A stretch of 64,000 bases of DNA from assembly GCF_013035425.1 (NCBI RefSeq), contig NZ_WQHX01000001.1:1054001-1118000 (forward strand). Direction: 5' to 3'. Origin of the DNA: Ruegeria arenilitoris. Lineage in GTDB: Bacteria > Pseudomonadota > Alphaproteobacteria > Rhodobacterales > Rhodobacteraceae. Below the pieces are notes generated by a model. It was not told the origin of the DNA, searched no databases, and saw nothing but the letters and a program-made list of their open reading frames with translations. The position numbers and the translations under genes are program-made. This document shows positions 18,005 through 27,423 of the stretch, in pieces. How positions within the stretch are numbered: the stretch's first letter is position 1; every line of letters starts with the position of its first letter.

Positions 18005-19492
18005 CTAGCCGTCACTTGTCTCCGCGTCTTCAACTTGTTCGACGGGGGTTGGACTTTGTTCAGGGTCGGTTGAAGGAGAGGGGGCCTGAGCGTCTGTGCC
18101 GTTTTCCAGCACTCCGTCATTCCATACCCCTGTCTCGACCTGGCCGTTTGCGTATTGCATCGTCCCGGTTCCCTGGCGCTTTGCATCTATAAAATTGCCT
18201 TCGTAGACGTCACCGTTAGAGTAAGTTGCTTTGCCTTTTCCGGTAATTTTTCCCTCATTCCATTCTCCGGTATATATGAAACCGTTAGACATTGTGATTT
18301 CGCCTTGACCGTGACGCTGTCCATTTACGAATTCTCCGGTATAAACCGTACCGTCTGAGTAGGTTGCTGTACCATTTCCCTGCCGAACGCCATCGACCCA
18401 TTCGCCATCGTAACGGTACCCATCTGCGAAAGTCAGAACGCCAGAACCGTGGTTTCGCCCGTTTTTGAACTGGCCAGAGTAAACAACTCCGCTGGGATAA
18501 GTCGCTTTACCAGTGCCTTCGAAAACTCCGGCAATCCAGTCGCCATCATAAACGGTGCCATCTGGATATGTCTGAACGCCCTTTCCATGAGGCAGGTCGG
18601 CGCTGAAATCTCCGATGTACACCGCGCCGTCCGGATATTTCAGTTCGCCAAAACCTTCGATTTGACCATCGGCCCATTCGCCGTTGTAATCGAAGCCGTC
18701 AGTTCCCAAAAAGCGCCCGTTGCCGTGGCGGCGATCATCCGAGTATTGGCCCTGGTATGTTGCACCGTTGGCATATGTTGCTTTCCCGTTCCCATGACGG
18801 CGCCCATTGAGAAGCTCGCCCTCGTAGATGTCCCCATTAGCCTGAGTTAGCCGTCCAGTTCCTGTGATCTGATCCTCGGTCCAGGTTCCATCGTAAATCA
18901 TACCGTCCGGCATAGTCAGAATGCCCTGCCCGTGACGCTTTCCTGCATTGATATCGCCGGTGTAAGTGCCGCCACCTTCGTAATCGATTTGGCCTTTGCC
19001 CTGCTTCACACCGTCGACCCAATCGCCGTCGTACTTGTATCCGGTTGATGACGTGATAACGCCTTTGCCATGATGGCGGGCGTCCTTGAAGCCGCCTTCA
19101 TAACGCATCCCGTTCGCGTACTGCGCCACTCCGGTTCCGTTGATGGCGCCGCCAGACCATTCACCTTCATATGTGCCGCCGTCATTGAAGATAATTTTGC
19201 CAATGCCGTCGGGTTTGCCCTTTACAAAGCCGCCTTCATAAACCGAACCGTTGGCATATCGGGCTTTTCCTTGCCCTTGAATTTCACCTTCGACCCATTC
19301 GCCTGAATACTCGAAACCATCTGGCAGACGATACGTGCCCGTTCCATGACGGAGACCGTTTTCGAACGTGCCTTCGTACACTCCACCGACTTCGTCATCG
19401 GCTATGACGACTTCACCGCTTTGCTGTGCGCTAGCTGACTGAGCAGCAATAACAAGGGTTGCAACAGCAATGAATGCACGGATCACGTTCAT
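18005..19492 (-). CDS. Exported MORN-repeat protein (about 19 repeats)
   Basis: 495 aa. A signal peptide (VIRAFIAVATLVIAAQSASA) is followed by an unbroken run of about 19 MORN repeats of 23 residues each, core YxGxW/F (for example VYEGTF, EYSGEW, VYTGEF, IYTGEW). It ends in a short acidic, proline-rich tail. Many repeat tails carry RHGxG or GKGK, which alternate along the array. MORN arrays form elongated beta-hairpin rods that act as scaffolds or bind lipid; in bacteria their roles are mostly undefined. The protein is expected in the periplasm or at the surface. Confidence 0.85.
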   Translation of the reverse strand: MNVIRAFIAVATLVIAAQSASAQQSGEVVIADDEVGGVYEGTFENGLRHGTGTYRLPDGFEYSGEWVEGEIQGQGKARYANGSVYEGGFVKGKPDGIGKIIFNDGGTYEGEWSGGAINGTGVAQYANGMRYEGGFKDARHHGKGVITSSTGYKYDGDWVDGVKQGKGQIDYEGGGTYTGDINAGKRHGQGILTMPDGMIYDGTWTEDQITGTGRLTQANGDIYEGELLNGRRHGNGKATYANGATYQGQYSDDRRHGNGRFLGTDGFDYNGEWADGQIEGFGELKYPDGAVYIGDFSADLPHGKGVQTYPDGTVYDGDWIAGVFEGTGKATYPSGVVYSGQFKNGRNHGSGVLTFADGYRYDGEWVDGVRQGNGTATYSDGTVYTGEFVNGQRHGQGEITMSNGFIYTGEWNEGKITGKGKATYSNGDVYEGNFIDAKRQGTGTMQYANGQVETGVWNDGVLENGTDAQAPSPSTDPEQSPTPVEQVEDAETSDG

Positions 19493-19648
19493 GGTTTTTC
19501 CTGCCTACCGAGTGTCTGGCGTTTAGGTATGTTGCCGCAAAACTAGGACACAGCAAGTGACAGGGCAACGGCTTTTGCCGCATTGGCCTTTCACTTGCCG
19601 CGTGATCTGCTAAATGCGTTTGTGACAGAAGAGGGCAAGAGAGCAAGA

Positions 19649-21307
19649 ATGGCCGACCGTTTTCGCATTACCCTGGCGCAACTTAACCCCACTGTGGGGG
19701 ATATTAATGGAAACGCCGCCATGGCGGCCGAAGCCTGGCGGCAGGCGCACGAGGCGAACGCCGATTTGGTGGCGCTGCCCGAAATGTTCATTACTGGGTA
19801 CAACACTCAGGATTTGGTGATGAAACCAGTGTTCCACAGGGCGGCAATGAATGCGGTGGAAAAACTGGCGCAAGATTGTGCTGACGGACCGGCGATGGCG
19901 ATTGGTGCGCCGTGGGTCGAGGAAGATAAGCTGTTCAACGCTTACCTGATCCTAAAAGGCGGCCGGATCGCCAGCAAGGTTCTTAAACACCACCTGCCAA
20001 ATGAGACTGTTTTTGATGAGGTTCGCCTGTACGATTCGGGTCCGATGGGCGGACCATATGCTGTCGGCAATACTCGGATCGGCAGTCCGATTTGCGAAGA
20101 TGGCTGGCACGAAGACGTCTCGGAGACATTGGAAGAAACCGGTGCGGAGTTTTTGTTGATTCCAAATGGTTCACCCTATTTCCGAAATAAGTATGACGTT
20201 CGATTGAACCAGATGGTGGCGCGTGTGGTCGAGACCGGATTGCCGGTAATCTACCTCAACATGGTGGGCGGGCAAGACGATCAGGTCTTTGACGGAGCCA
20301 CGTTCGGGCTGAACCCGGGAGGTGAGCTAGCATTCAGGATGCCGGTATTTGACGAGGCGATTACTCATATTGACCTGGCCCGACAAGATGCAGGCTGGCG
20401 TATAGTGCCTGCCGAAATTGTGCCTCAACCCGATGAATGGGAGCAAGATTACCGAGCAATGGTGCAATCTCTGCGCGATTACATGGACAAGACGGGTTTC
20501 AAAAGGGCGTTGCTTGGCCTGTCCGGCGGCGTTGACTCTGCCTTGGTGGCTGCAATAGCAGTCGACGCCATCGGAGCGGACAATGTGCGTTGCGTCATGT
20601 TGCCGTCGGAATTTACGAGTCAAGCTTCTTTGGAAGATGCTGAGGCTGTGGCCAAGGCGCTTGGGGTGCATTATGATTTTGTCCCTATTACCGAGGGGCG
20701 CACAGCGGTCACAAATACTCTGGCGTCTTTGTTTTCAGGCTGCGAAGAGGATCTGACTGAAGAGAACATCCAATCTCGTTTGCGCGGTTTGTTACTAATG
20801 GCGATTTCAAACAAGTTTGGTGAAATGCTTTTGACAACTGGCAACAAGTCAGAAGTAGCGGTGGGTTACGCCACGATCTACGGGGATATGAACGGTGGCT
20901 ATAATCCTATCAAGGATTTGTACAAAACCCGCGTGTTCAAAACTTGTCGCTGGCGTAACGACAATCATCGCGACTGGATGAAAGGACCCAGCGGTGAGGT
21001 CATAAGAGACTCGGTTATAGACAAGCCGCCCAGTGCGGAACTGCGGGCTGATCAAAAAGACAGCGATAGCCTGCCAGATTATCCTGTTCTAGATGCGATT
21101 CTTGAAATTTTAGTGGATCAGGACGGTTCTGTTGCTGATTGCGTTTCGGCAGGGATTGACGCAGCGGATGCCAAGAGGGTTGAGCATCTGATTTACATTA
21201 GTGAATACAAGCGTTTCCAATCCGCGCCAGGTACTCGGCTTACGCCACGCGCATTCTGGCTGGATCGTCGTTATCCGATTGTGAATCGTTGGCGTGATCA
21301 AGGTTAG
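19649..21307 (+). CDS. nadE: Glutamine-dependent NAD+ synthetase
   Basis: 552-aa two-domain enzyme making NAD from deamido-NAD. The N-terminal nitrilase-type glutaminase carries the Glu in LVALPEMFITGYNTQD, the Lys in SKVLKHHLPN and the Cys in IGSPICEDGWHED. The C-terminal ATP-pyrophosphatase domain has the P-loop LLGLSGGVDSALVAAIA near residue 290 and TGNKSEVAVGYATIYGD. The start at MADRFRITLAQLNP matches family length; the open frame upstream adds 22 unconvincing residues. Confidence 0.95.
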   Translation: MADRFRITLAQLNPTVGDINGNAAMAAEAWRQAHEANADLVALPEMFITGYNTQDLVMKPVFHRAAMNAVEKLAQDCADGPAMAIGAPWVEEDKLFNAYLILKGGRIASKVLKHHLPNETVFDEVRLYDSGPMGGPYAVGNTRIGSPICEDGWHEDVSETLEETGAEFLLIPNGSPYFRNKYDVRLNQMVARVVETGLPVIYLNMVGGQDDQVFDGATFGLNPGGELAFRMPVFDEAITHIDLARQDAGWRIVPAEIVPQPDEWEQDYRAMVQSLRDYMDKTGFKRALLGLSGGVDSALVAAIAVDAIGADNVRCVMLPSEFTSQASLEDAEAVAKALGVHYDFVPITEGRTAVTNTLASLFSGCEEDLTEENIQSRLRGLLLMAISNKFGEMLLTTGNKSEVAVGYATIYGDMNGGYNPIKDLYKTRVFKTCRWRNDNHRDWMKGPSGEVIRDSVIDKPPSAELRADQKDSDSLPDYPVLDAILEILVDQDGSVADCVSAGIDAADAKRVEHLIYISEYKRFQSAPGTRLTPRAFWLDRRYPIVNRWRDQG

Positions 21308-21617
21308 ACTGCAAAAACTGAAGCATCAGAAATATCTTCAAATTCCAAACGTTTTGAGAATTGTTGAGAAAAAGCGGAAAATGATGGTCATTTCTTGTTA
21401 TTGTTGTCAAGTCGCAGTGTTTACAACGGCTTAAACACAGCGCTCACTTGCATTTTGGCCCTTTTGTCGCCACATTTACGTCAGTGTTTTGCCTATAATT
21501 CGGCGGGCACGACGCAGATTGGTACGGTTCACTGGACAGATGCCAGAATTGTAATACTGCGTAAACGTGTGAATGCACCATTTGTTCAAGGTGCAGTTAA
21601 GGGTTTTGGTGGTCGAA

Positions 21618-21836
21618 ATGATTGATGGTTACGATAAGCCGCTTCATGCGCCGGCACGCTACAAAACGATGGAGTCCGCGGCGCGAGAACTTGATGAAGT
21701 CGCCCTCGACTCGGCGATCGCCGACATATTGGGCGGTGAAAAACCTGATGCGTTCGGATCCGACAAACAAAGCGGCTCAAACTTCACGGATAATCGTGCG
21801 CAGGAACAAACTGCCTCGGCGACACGAAGACAATAA
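21618..21836 (+). CDS. Possible small hypothetical protein
   Basis: 72-codon open frame in a 746-bp region otherwise free of genes (21308-22053). It begins MIDGYDKPLHAPARY and has a predicted helical middle (ESAARELDEVALDSAIADILGG) and a polar, low-complexity tail. A weak GGTGG lies before the ATG. Charge pattern and codon use in the first 50 codons look like coding sequence, but I recognise no family. In the rest of the gap I see only a small inverted repeat (GTGTTTA / TAAACAC near 21418-21440). Confidence 0.35.
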   Translation: MIDGYDKPLHAPARYKTMESAARELDEVALDSAIADILGGEKPDAFGSDKQSGSNFTDNRAQEQTASATRRQ

Positions 21837-22053
21837 CAGGCCTAGGTGTTGCGCCGTTTAAGAAGATGACCTTGCTCTCAGGCTAATTGTAAATTCCAAT
21901 CGCGTTCGTACAACTCCAAGACTCCAACTAAAGCTGGACTTTGGCCCAATGGACACACGTCGAGGTAATTCTTTGGGCTGAGATTTTTTGGCATTGCCAG
22001 TATCAGTTGTCTAGGGCTCCATGACGGCCTCAGGAACGTGAATTCAATTGTAA

Positions 22054-23385
22054 ATGCCAGGCCCCAAGACTACCCACATTGAGTCGGATCTGAATCTTCC
22101 CAAACAAGTCGATGTTGTTGTTATCGGCGGCGGTATTATTGGGGTCAGTACGGCATTGGAACTCGCAGAGCGCGGGGTCTCTGTCCTTCTTTGTGAAAAG
22201 GGCCAGATTGCCGGCGAACAAAGTTCGCGCAACTGGGGTTGGGTACGCTTAGGTATGCGTGACCCTCGGGAAATACCATTGATGCAACGATCCATTAGCA
22301 TCTGGCAGGGGATCGACGACCGTACCGGACGCAATACCGGTTACAAGAATTCAGGCATTGTTTTTGGTGCATCAGGCGCAAGGTCACGCGGACAAATCGA
22401 AAGATGGATGCGACATGTCGAAGGTATGCAGACTGGCGCCAAACTGGTGTCAGGCGCTGAACTGAAACAGCTAATACCCGGCAGCACGAGTGAATTTGAT
22501 TGTGGGCTTTACATGCCTCAGGACGGAAGGGCAGAACCACAATTTGCGGCCCCCGCGATTGCAGAGGCTGCCCGAGACAAGAGCGCGTCAATTGTAACCA
22601 ACTGTGCTGTTCGCAGTGTCGATACTCAAGCGGGCCGTGTGGCCGGTGTTTTCACGGAGCGTGGGCGGGTGGCGTGTCAGAATGTCGTGCTGGCGGGCGG
22701 AGCATGGTCGCGTCTGTTCGCGGGAAACGCCGGCATCAATCTACCGCAACTCAAAATCCTGAATACAGTAATGCGGACTTCTTCCGCGGAGGATGGGCCA
22801 GAAATCGCATTGTGGTCCGATAGTTTTGCCATCCGAAAACGTGTTGATGGAGGCTATACCATCGCATCCGGCCACGAAAATACGGTGGATCTTGTGCCGG
22901 ATAGTTTCCGGTTGGGCATCCAATTCTTACCGGCCTTTGCGCAGGAGTGGCGATCTCTGCGTTTTCGACTGTCACGACGATGGGCAATAGAGGCGCGACA
23001 GGATCGGTCTTGGTTGCCGACGGATGTCACCCCGTTTGAGCATTGCCGGGTTCTGGACCCGGAACCGTCAAAACGTGCACTACGATCGGCCTGGAAAAGC
23101 GCTCGGAACGGTTTCCCAGCGTTAGAGAAGACCGAGATTGTCCAAAGTTGGGCAGGTATGATTGACGTCACACCGGATGCTATTCCAGTGATTTCCCGCG
23201 TTGACGATATGCCCGGAATGGTTATTGCAACGGGTTTTTCCGGCCACGGCTTTGGGATTGGACCAGGAGCCGGGCGTCTGGCGGCCGACCTGACCTTGCA
23301 AACCAACCCCTGTGTTGATCCGACCGCCTTTCGATTGTCTCGGTTTACGGATGGCTCGAAGGTGCGGCCGGACCCTGGTTATTGA
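22054..23385 (+). CDS. FAD-dependent oxidoreductase (D-amino-acid oxidase/DadA-like)
   Basis: 443 aa with the dinucleotide-binding motif VVVIGGGIIGVSTALELAER near residue 22 and an EQSSRNWGWVR segment typical of DAO-family enzymes linked to amine or opine oxidation. The closing FAD motif is GMVIATGFSGHGFGIGPGAGR. It would oxidise an amine or imino acid with a flavin; the substrate is unknown. No good ribosome site was found before the ATG, so the true start may be slightly downstream. It is convergent with the MBL gene, 4 bp apart. Confidence 0.85.
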   Translation: MPGPKTTHIESDLNLPKQVDVVVIGGGIIGVSTALELAERGVSVLLCEKGQIAGEQSSRNWGWVRLGMRDPREIPLMQRSISIWQGIDDRTGRNTGYKNSGIVFGASGARSRGQIERWMRHVEGMQTGAKLVSGAELKQLIPGSTSEFDCGLYMPQDGRAEPQFAAPAIAEAARDKSASIVTNCAVRSVDTQAGRVAGVFTERGRVACQNVVLAGGAWSRLFAGNAGINLPQLKILNTVMRTSSAEDGPEIALWSDSFAIRKRVDGGYTIASGHENTVDLVPDSFRLGIQFLPAFAQEWRSLRFRLSRRWAIEARQDRSWLPTDVTPFEHCRVLDPEPSKRALRSAWKSARNGFPALEKTEIVQSWAGMIDVTPDAIPVISRVDDMPGMVIATGFSGHGFGIGPGAGRLAADLTLQTNPCVDPTAFRLSRFTDGSKVRPDPGY

Positions 23386-23389
23386 GGCT

Positions 23390-24322
23390 TTAGCCCATCA
23401 TCTGATAGCTAACAGGAACGAATCGGTAACCGTCGCCACGTGTTTCTACATATCCAGCTGCGGGAAAAGGCATGTGATATCCGATCATCGGCACTTTGTC
23501 CGCGGCCAGCAGTCCAAGAATTTTGCGGCGTGCCTGAGTTGCCGCTGCCTTGTCCATATCAAAGCGAACTTCCCATTCAGGGTGGGCGAAGGACCAAACA
23601 TAATGGTTGGCTAAGTCCGCAGTGAGTATCAGACGTTGTCCATTGCTTTCCAGATGATAAACCATATGACCGGGCGTATGGCCGTAGGTTGCCATTGCGG
23701 TGACACCGGACACTACGTCCGCTCCATCCTCGACAAAGGTCATTTTTTCAGCCAAGGGCGTCACTTTTGAAGCCACCAGATCGCCCACCCTGTTGCCGGC
23801 TTCTTGGGCGGACCAGAAGTCGTATTCAGGTGCTGCGGTTACATAGCGCGCATTCGCAAATGTAGCCGCGTCATTGGTAGTCATGCCGCCGATGTGATCA
23901 GGGTGCATGTGCGTCAGAACTACCACGTCTATCTGGTCGGGTGTAACGCCTGCATCAGCAAGCGCGGCTTGAATGCCGCCTTGTCCAAGGCCCGTATCGA
24001 ATAGCACCAATTCGGAACCTGTATTCACCAGCGTAGGTGTAAAGAAAAACTGCGCGGCGTCGGCAGAAATAAAATTCTCGGCTGAAACCTTCGCAAATTC
24101 CTCGTCCGTCGCGCCGCCGCCAAAGATTTCCTTGGCTCCGTCGCGTGGCAGGCTGCCGTCCAACAGTGTGGTCACAGTGAAATCACCCAATTTAAAAGAC
24201 TTGGCGACTGTTGAGTTGGCTTTGGTTTCGGTTCCCGCTGCCAGAACGGGTGCTGCCGCGGCGGCGAAAGGCAAGGAGGCTGCAGCGCCCAGTGCCCTTC
24301 TGCGAGTTAATTTGATGGCCAT
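23390..24322 (-). CDS. Tat-exported MBL-fold metallohydrolase
   Basis: 310 aa. A twin-arginine signal (TRRRALGAAASLPFAAAAA) opens the protein. Metal ligands: HMHPDHIGG near residue 137, the next His in ATYGHTPGHMVYHLES, then Asp in LTADLANHYVW and His in IGYHMPFP. The fold covers lactonases, thiolesterases and sulfatases; the nearest style is the exported quorum-lactonase-like group, but the substrate is not readable. AGGGAGA precedes the ATG. Confidence 0.85.
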   Translation of the reverse strand: MAIKLTRRRALGAAASLPFAAAAAPVLAAGTETKANSTVAKSFKLGDFTVTTLLDGSLPRDGAKEIFGGGATDEEFAKVSAENFISADAAQFFFTPTLVNTGSELVLFDTGLGQGGIQAALADAGVTPDQIDVVVLTHMHPDHIGGMTTNDAATFANARYVTAAPEYDFWSAQEAGNRVGDLVASKVTPLAEKMTFVEDGADVVSGVTAMATYGHTPGHMVYHLESNGQRLILTADLANHYVWSFAHPEWEVRFDMDKAAATQARRKILGLLAADKVPMIGYHMPFPAAGYVETRGDGYRFVPVSYQMMG

Positions 24323-24437
24323 ATTACTTTCTCCCTGTGAAAATTTAGAAGAGAACTAGCGCGGCGAGATTCGTTTGCCAGTTCGTACTTACGCTAATTG
24401 GGCTGCGTGAATGAACAATGCATGTTAATTTTTGTTC

Positions 24438-24872
24438 ATGCCGTCATCCAAAAACAAAACCGTAGCGACCGATCTGAAGATTGGTGATTTTCTGGAAAAC
24501 GTGGAGCCAGAAAAAAAGGCGCAAGAGGCGCGTACCTTGGATGCCTTGTTTCGCCGAGTTTCAGGGTTTTCACCGGTGATTTGGGGGTCTTCCATCGTTG
24601 GCTATGGGCAATACCATTACCGCTATTCATCTGGTCGCGAGGGTGACTTTCTTGCCACTGGATTTTCACCCCGAAAAGCGGCGCATTCGATATATATCAT
24701 GCCTGGATACAACGACTTCAATCACATCCTGTCCCGGTTGGGAAAGCACAAGATGGGCAAGTCATGCCTTCACGTGAACAAGCTTTCGGATATTGATCTG
24801 GAGGTTCTTTCCGAACTTATATTGGCGGGGCTTGAAGATTTGAATACTCGTTGGCCCGTCAAACCGACCTGA
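24438..24872 (+). CDS. DUF1801 domain protein
   Basis: 144 aa. The DUF1801 pattern is present: a helical N-terminus with LDALFRRVSG, then PVIWGSSIVGYGQYHYRYSSG, FSPRKAAHSIYIMPGY and a C-terminal helix with LGKHKMGKSCLHVNKLSDID. Members are small YdhG-like proteins of unknown biochemical role. The start at MPSSKNK is an ATG; a TTG two codons earlier is possible. Located just upstream of gltX with a 60-bp gap. Confidence 0.8.
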   Translation: MPSSKNKTVATDLKIGDFLENVEPEKKAQEARTLDALFRRVSGFSPVIWGSSIVGYGQYHYRYSSGREGDFLATGFSPRKAAHSIYIMPGYNDFNHILSRLGKHKMGKSCLHVNKLSDIDLEVLSELILAGLEDLNTRWPVKPT

Positions 24873-24932
24873 AAGCTGCTGCTGGACAAATTCGCGCTTG
24901 TGTGACAAGAGCCGCGCCAACAGGAGACATCC

Positions 24933-26258
24933 ATGACAACGACCCGTTTTGCCCCGTCGCCCACTGGTTACATCCATGTGGGCAACCTGCGCACCGCTCT
25001 GATGAATTATCTGATTGCCCGAAAAGCGGGTGGTACATTCATTTTGCGTATCGATGACACCGACCCAGAACGGTCAAAGGAAGAATATGTCGACGCCATA
25101 AAGCAAGACCTTGAATGGCTGGGGCTGAATTGGGATAGGGTTGAAAGACAATCGGAACGTTTGGACCGTTATGCCGAGGCTGCGGAAAAACTCCGTGAAA
25201 TAGGACGCTTTTATGAGGCGTTTGAAACCCCGACAGAATTGGACCTAAAGCGAAAGAAACAACTGAATATGGGCAAGCCGCCGGTCTATGATCGCGCGGC
25301 ACTGAATCTGTCGGACGCCGAAAAAGAGGCCTTGCGCGCAGAACGTGGCAATGGTGTTTGGCGTTTTAAACTGAACCACGAACGGATCGAGTGGACCGAT
25401 GGAATTCTCGGTGACATCTCAATTGACGCAGCTTCGGTGTCGGATCCGGTGCTGATCCGCGGTGACGGACAGGTTCTCTATACTATCGCGTCTGTCGTGG
25501 ATGATACTGAGATGGGGGTGACTGATGTTGTGCGTGGTTCGGACCACGTGACTAACACGGCAACTCAGATTCAAATTATCGATGCGCTGGGCGGTCAGTG
25601 TCCAAATTTTGCGCACCATTCGCTGCTGACTGGTCCTCAAGGTGAAGCACTGTCCAAGCGTTTGGGCACACTGGCCCTTCGCGATTTACGCGAACAAGGT
25701 GTCCAGCCAATGGCGTTACTAAGCTTGATGGCGCGTTTAGGGTCTTCTGATCCGGTCGAGCTGCGGGCGGATATGGCTGAGTTGGTAGATGGGTTTGATC
25801 TCAGCCGTTTTGGTGCGGCACCAACTAAGTTTGATGTACAGGACCTATTCCCGTTAACTGCAAAACACTTGCAATCTCTGACTTTGTCCGAAGTCTCTGA
25901 TGCTGTCGCAGATGCAGGTGTTCCCCCAGAACTGGCCGAGCCATTCTGGGCCATGGCGCGCGAGAACATCACAACACTGGCTGATCTAAAAGGCTGGTGG
26001 GAGCTGTGCCGGGACGGGGCAGAGCCATTGATCGATGATGAAGATCGCGATTTCGTTTCAGAGGCGATGGCCCTATTACCCGAGGGCCCTTTTGACGGCG
26101 AAACTTGGGGGGATTGGACCAAAGCTGTCAAAGAGGTAACGGGCCGAAAGGGCAAAGGGCTTTTCATGCCGTTACGAAAGGCATTGACCGGCATGGAACG
26201 AGGGCCGGAAATGGCAACCTTGCTGCCATTGCTGCAAGTTATCCGCGCGCGCAACTGA
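24933..26258 (+). CDS. gltX: Glutamyl-tRNA synthetase
   Basis: Class I aminoacyl-tRNA synthetase of 441 aa. HIGH-type motif in RFAPSPTGYIHVGNLRTA; KMSKS-type motif as ALSKRLGTLALRDL near residue 236. The protein is at the short end for GltX (usually 440 to 490), as in one of the two GltX paralogues found in many alphaproteobacteria that lack GlnRS; a second copy may exist elsewhere. AGGAGA precedes the ATG. Confidence 0.93.
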   Translation: MTTTRFAPSPTGYIHVGNLRTALMNYLIARKAGGTFILRIDDTDPERSKEEYVDAIKQDLEWLGLNWDRVERQSERLDRYAEAAEKLREIGRFYEAFETPTELDLKRKKQLNMGKPPVYDRAALNLSDAEKEALRAERGNGVWRFKLNHERIEWTDGILGDISIDAASVSDPVLIRGDGQVLYTIASVVDDTEMGVTDVVRGSDHVTNTATQIQIIDALGGQCPNFAHHSLLTGPQGEALSKRLGTLALRDLREQGVQPMALLSLMARLGSSDPVELRADMAELVDGFDLSRFGAAPTKFDVQDLFPLTAKHLQSLTLSEVSDAVADAGVPPELAEPFWAMARENITTLADLKGWWELCRDGAEPLIDDEDRDFVSEAMALLPEGPFDGETWGDWTKAVKEVTGRKGKGLFMPLRKALTGMERGPEMATLLPLLQVIRARN

Positions 26259-26312
26259 ACCTACAAAACTAGATCATTGCTGATGTGTAGAACGGAGAGC
26301 CCGCGTCTGTTT

Positions 26313-26882
26313 TCAAGTTGCCTGTATCAACTTTGCGGAAACGCTTTGTAAACGTGTATCGACAAAGTTTGACTCCAAATCAGTCAACTTTTGATGACGC
26401 TGGTAACGGGGTTCGTGCCGATCATTTAGAATGGGTGCATCCCAACCATCGGTTGTGGCAAAGAACCGGTCGGCCCCCTCTGGGCCAAATGCACGCAAGT
26501 AACCCTGAATGACCACATCAATGTAGCTGAGCAACAAAGGGTGCATTTCTGACGGCTCGCTATGTTTGTGATTTGGCACCGCGTAGACTGCGATTTCGAC
26601 TTCATGTGTTAAGGGATGGGTTATTGATTGCGTCGCAGAAACGCGGTCATACGCCCATTCGCGTTCATCCAAAGCGTTCCAGTCATTCCGTGGGACATGC
26701 GCGATCATACCTTCGATCTCGGATTCGGCATCTGGAATCGCCGTCAAGAAGGCAACCGGACGCAAATCTGTGTGCCGCCATGCCCTTCGCCAACCCTTCA
26801 ATCGCGCCGGACGGGGGTTGGGAAAGTCGTGCGTGGCAAGGTTCACAAGGCTGCCGTAACCAAAGAAATAAGGGTCTGCCAT
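26313..26882 (-). CDS. Gamma-glutamylcyclotransferase-like (AIG2 fold) protein
   Basis: 189 aa. The N-terminal YFFGYGSLVNLATHDFPN is the substrate-phosphate loop of the gamma-glutamylcyclotransferase fold, and the general-base Glu would lie in DEREWAYDRVSAT near residue 74. Members act on gamma-glutamyl peptides or glutathione-derived compounds, but this branch is uncharacterised. Divergent from the Rrf2 regulator, with an inverted repeat between the two genes. Confidence 0.7.
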   Translation of the reverse strand: MADPYFFGYGSLVNLATHDFPNPRPARLKGWRRAWRHTDLRPVAFLTAIPDAESEIEGMIAHVPRNDWNALDEREWAYDRVSATQSITHPLTHEVEIAVYAVPNHKHSEPSEMHPLLLSYIDVVIQGYLRAFGPEGADRFFATTDGWDAPILNDRHEPRYQRHQKLTDLESNFVDTRLQSVSAKLIQAT

Positions 26883-26909
26883 TTGCCGGATAGTCCTCAG
26901 AGCGATTGA

Positions 26910-26942
26910 TGCATGTCAAACCGCTTTTTCCATAGACATGCA
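26910..26942. promoter_or_regulatory. Inverted repeat between GGCT and rrf2 genes
   Basis: TGCATGTC (26910-26917) and GACATGCA (26935-26942) form perfect 8-bp arms with a 17-bp spacer. It lies in the divergent intergenic region just upstream of the Rrf2 regulator gene. Rrf2 dimers bind dyads, so this is a plausible autoregulatory operator that could also control the divergent gene. The spacer is longer than in typical NsrR or IscR sites, so this is only a candidate. Confidence 0.35.
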
Positions 26943-26974
26943 ATAAGGCGTTATCAACTTTCTGGGAGGAAGCC

Positions 26975-27421
26975 ATGCGAATTACCAAACGTACCAATAT
27001 CGCAGTGCGCTTGCTGATGTATTGCGCAGCCCATCAAGACAGGCTGGTCACGAAATCCGAGATTGCCGAAGTTTGCAACATCTCAGAAAACCATCTGGCG
27101 CAAGTCATCAATCAACTTAGCCAGTTAAAATACCTCAGCACGCAGCGAGGCCGAAATGGCGGAATGATGCTCGCGGTACCTGCTGATCAGATCCGCATAG
27201 GTTCGGTGTTTCGCGATGTCGAGGGCGCGTTGCCGATTGCAGAGTGCTTCGCCGATGCCGACAATACTTGTCCGCTGACAAAAGCCTGTAGATTGCGTGT
27301 GGCGCTGCAAGATGCGGCAGAGGTGTTTTATGCGTCGTTGGACGCGATCACACTGGACGCGTTGGTTTGTGACAATGATCCACTGCTAAAAATACTCCGG
27401 CCTGTCGCCTGCGCGCGCTGA
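26975..27421 (+). CDS. Rrf2 family Fe-S transcriptional regulator (NsrR-like)
   Basis: 148 aa. Winged helix at the N-terminus with recognition region VCNISENHLAQVINQLSQL and the wing TQRGRNGGMML, which reads like NsrR. Three cysteines fall at 91, 99 and 105 (ECFADADNTCPLTKAC), a C-x7-C-x5-C spacing that I associate more with the iron regulator RirA than with NsrR. It probably binds a [4Fe-4S] or [2Fe-2S] cluster and senses NO or iron. GGAGGAAG precedes the ATG. Confidence 0.85.
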   Translation: MRITKRTNIAVRLLMYCAAHQDRLVTKSEIAEVCNISENHLAQVINQLSQLKYLSTQRGRNGGMMLAVPADQIRIGSVFRDVEGALPIAECFADADNTCPLTKACRLRVALQDAAEVFYASLDAITLDALVCDNDPLLKILRPVACAR

Positions 27422-27423
27422 GT

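Noticed and set aside
19649-21307. Frameshift in nadE suggested by an unusual segment after TRVFKTCRWRNDNHRDW
   Set aside because: The frame remains open to the expected length and both catalytic domains are complete, so I treat it as normal variation.
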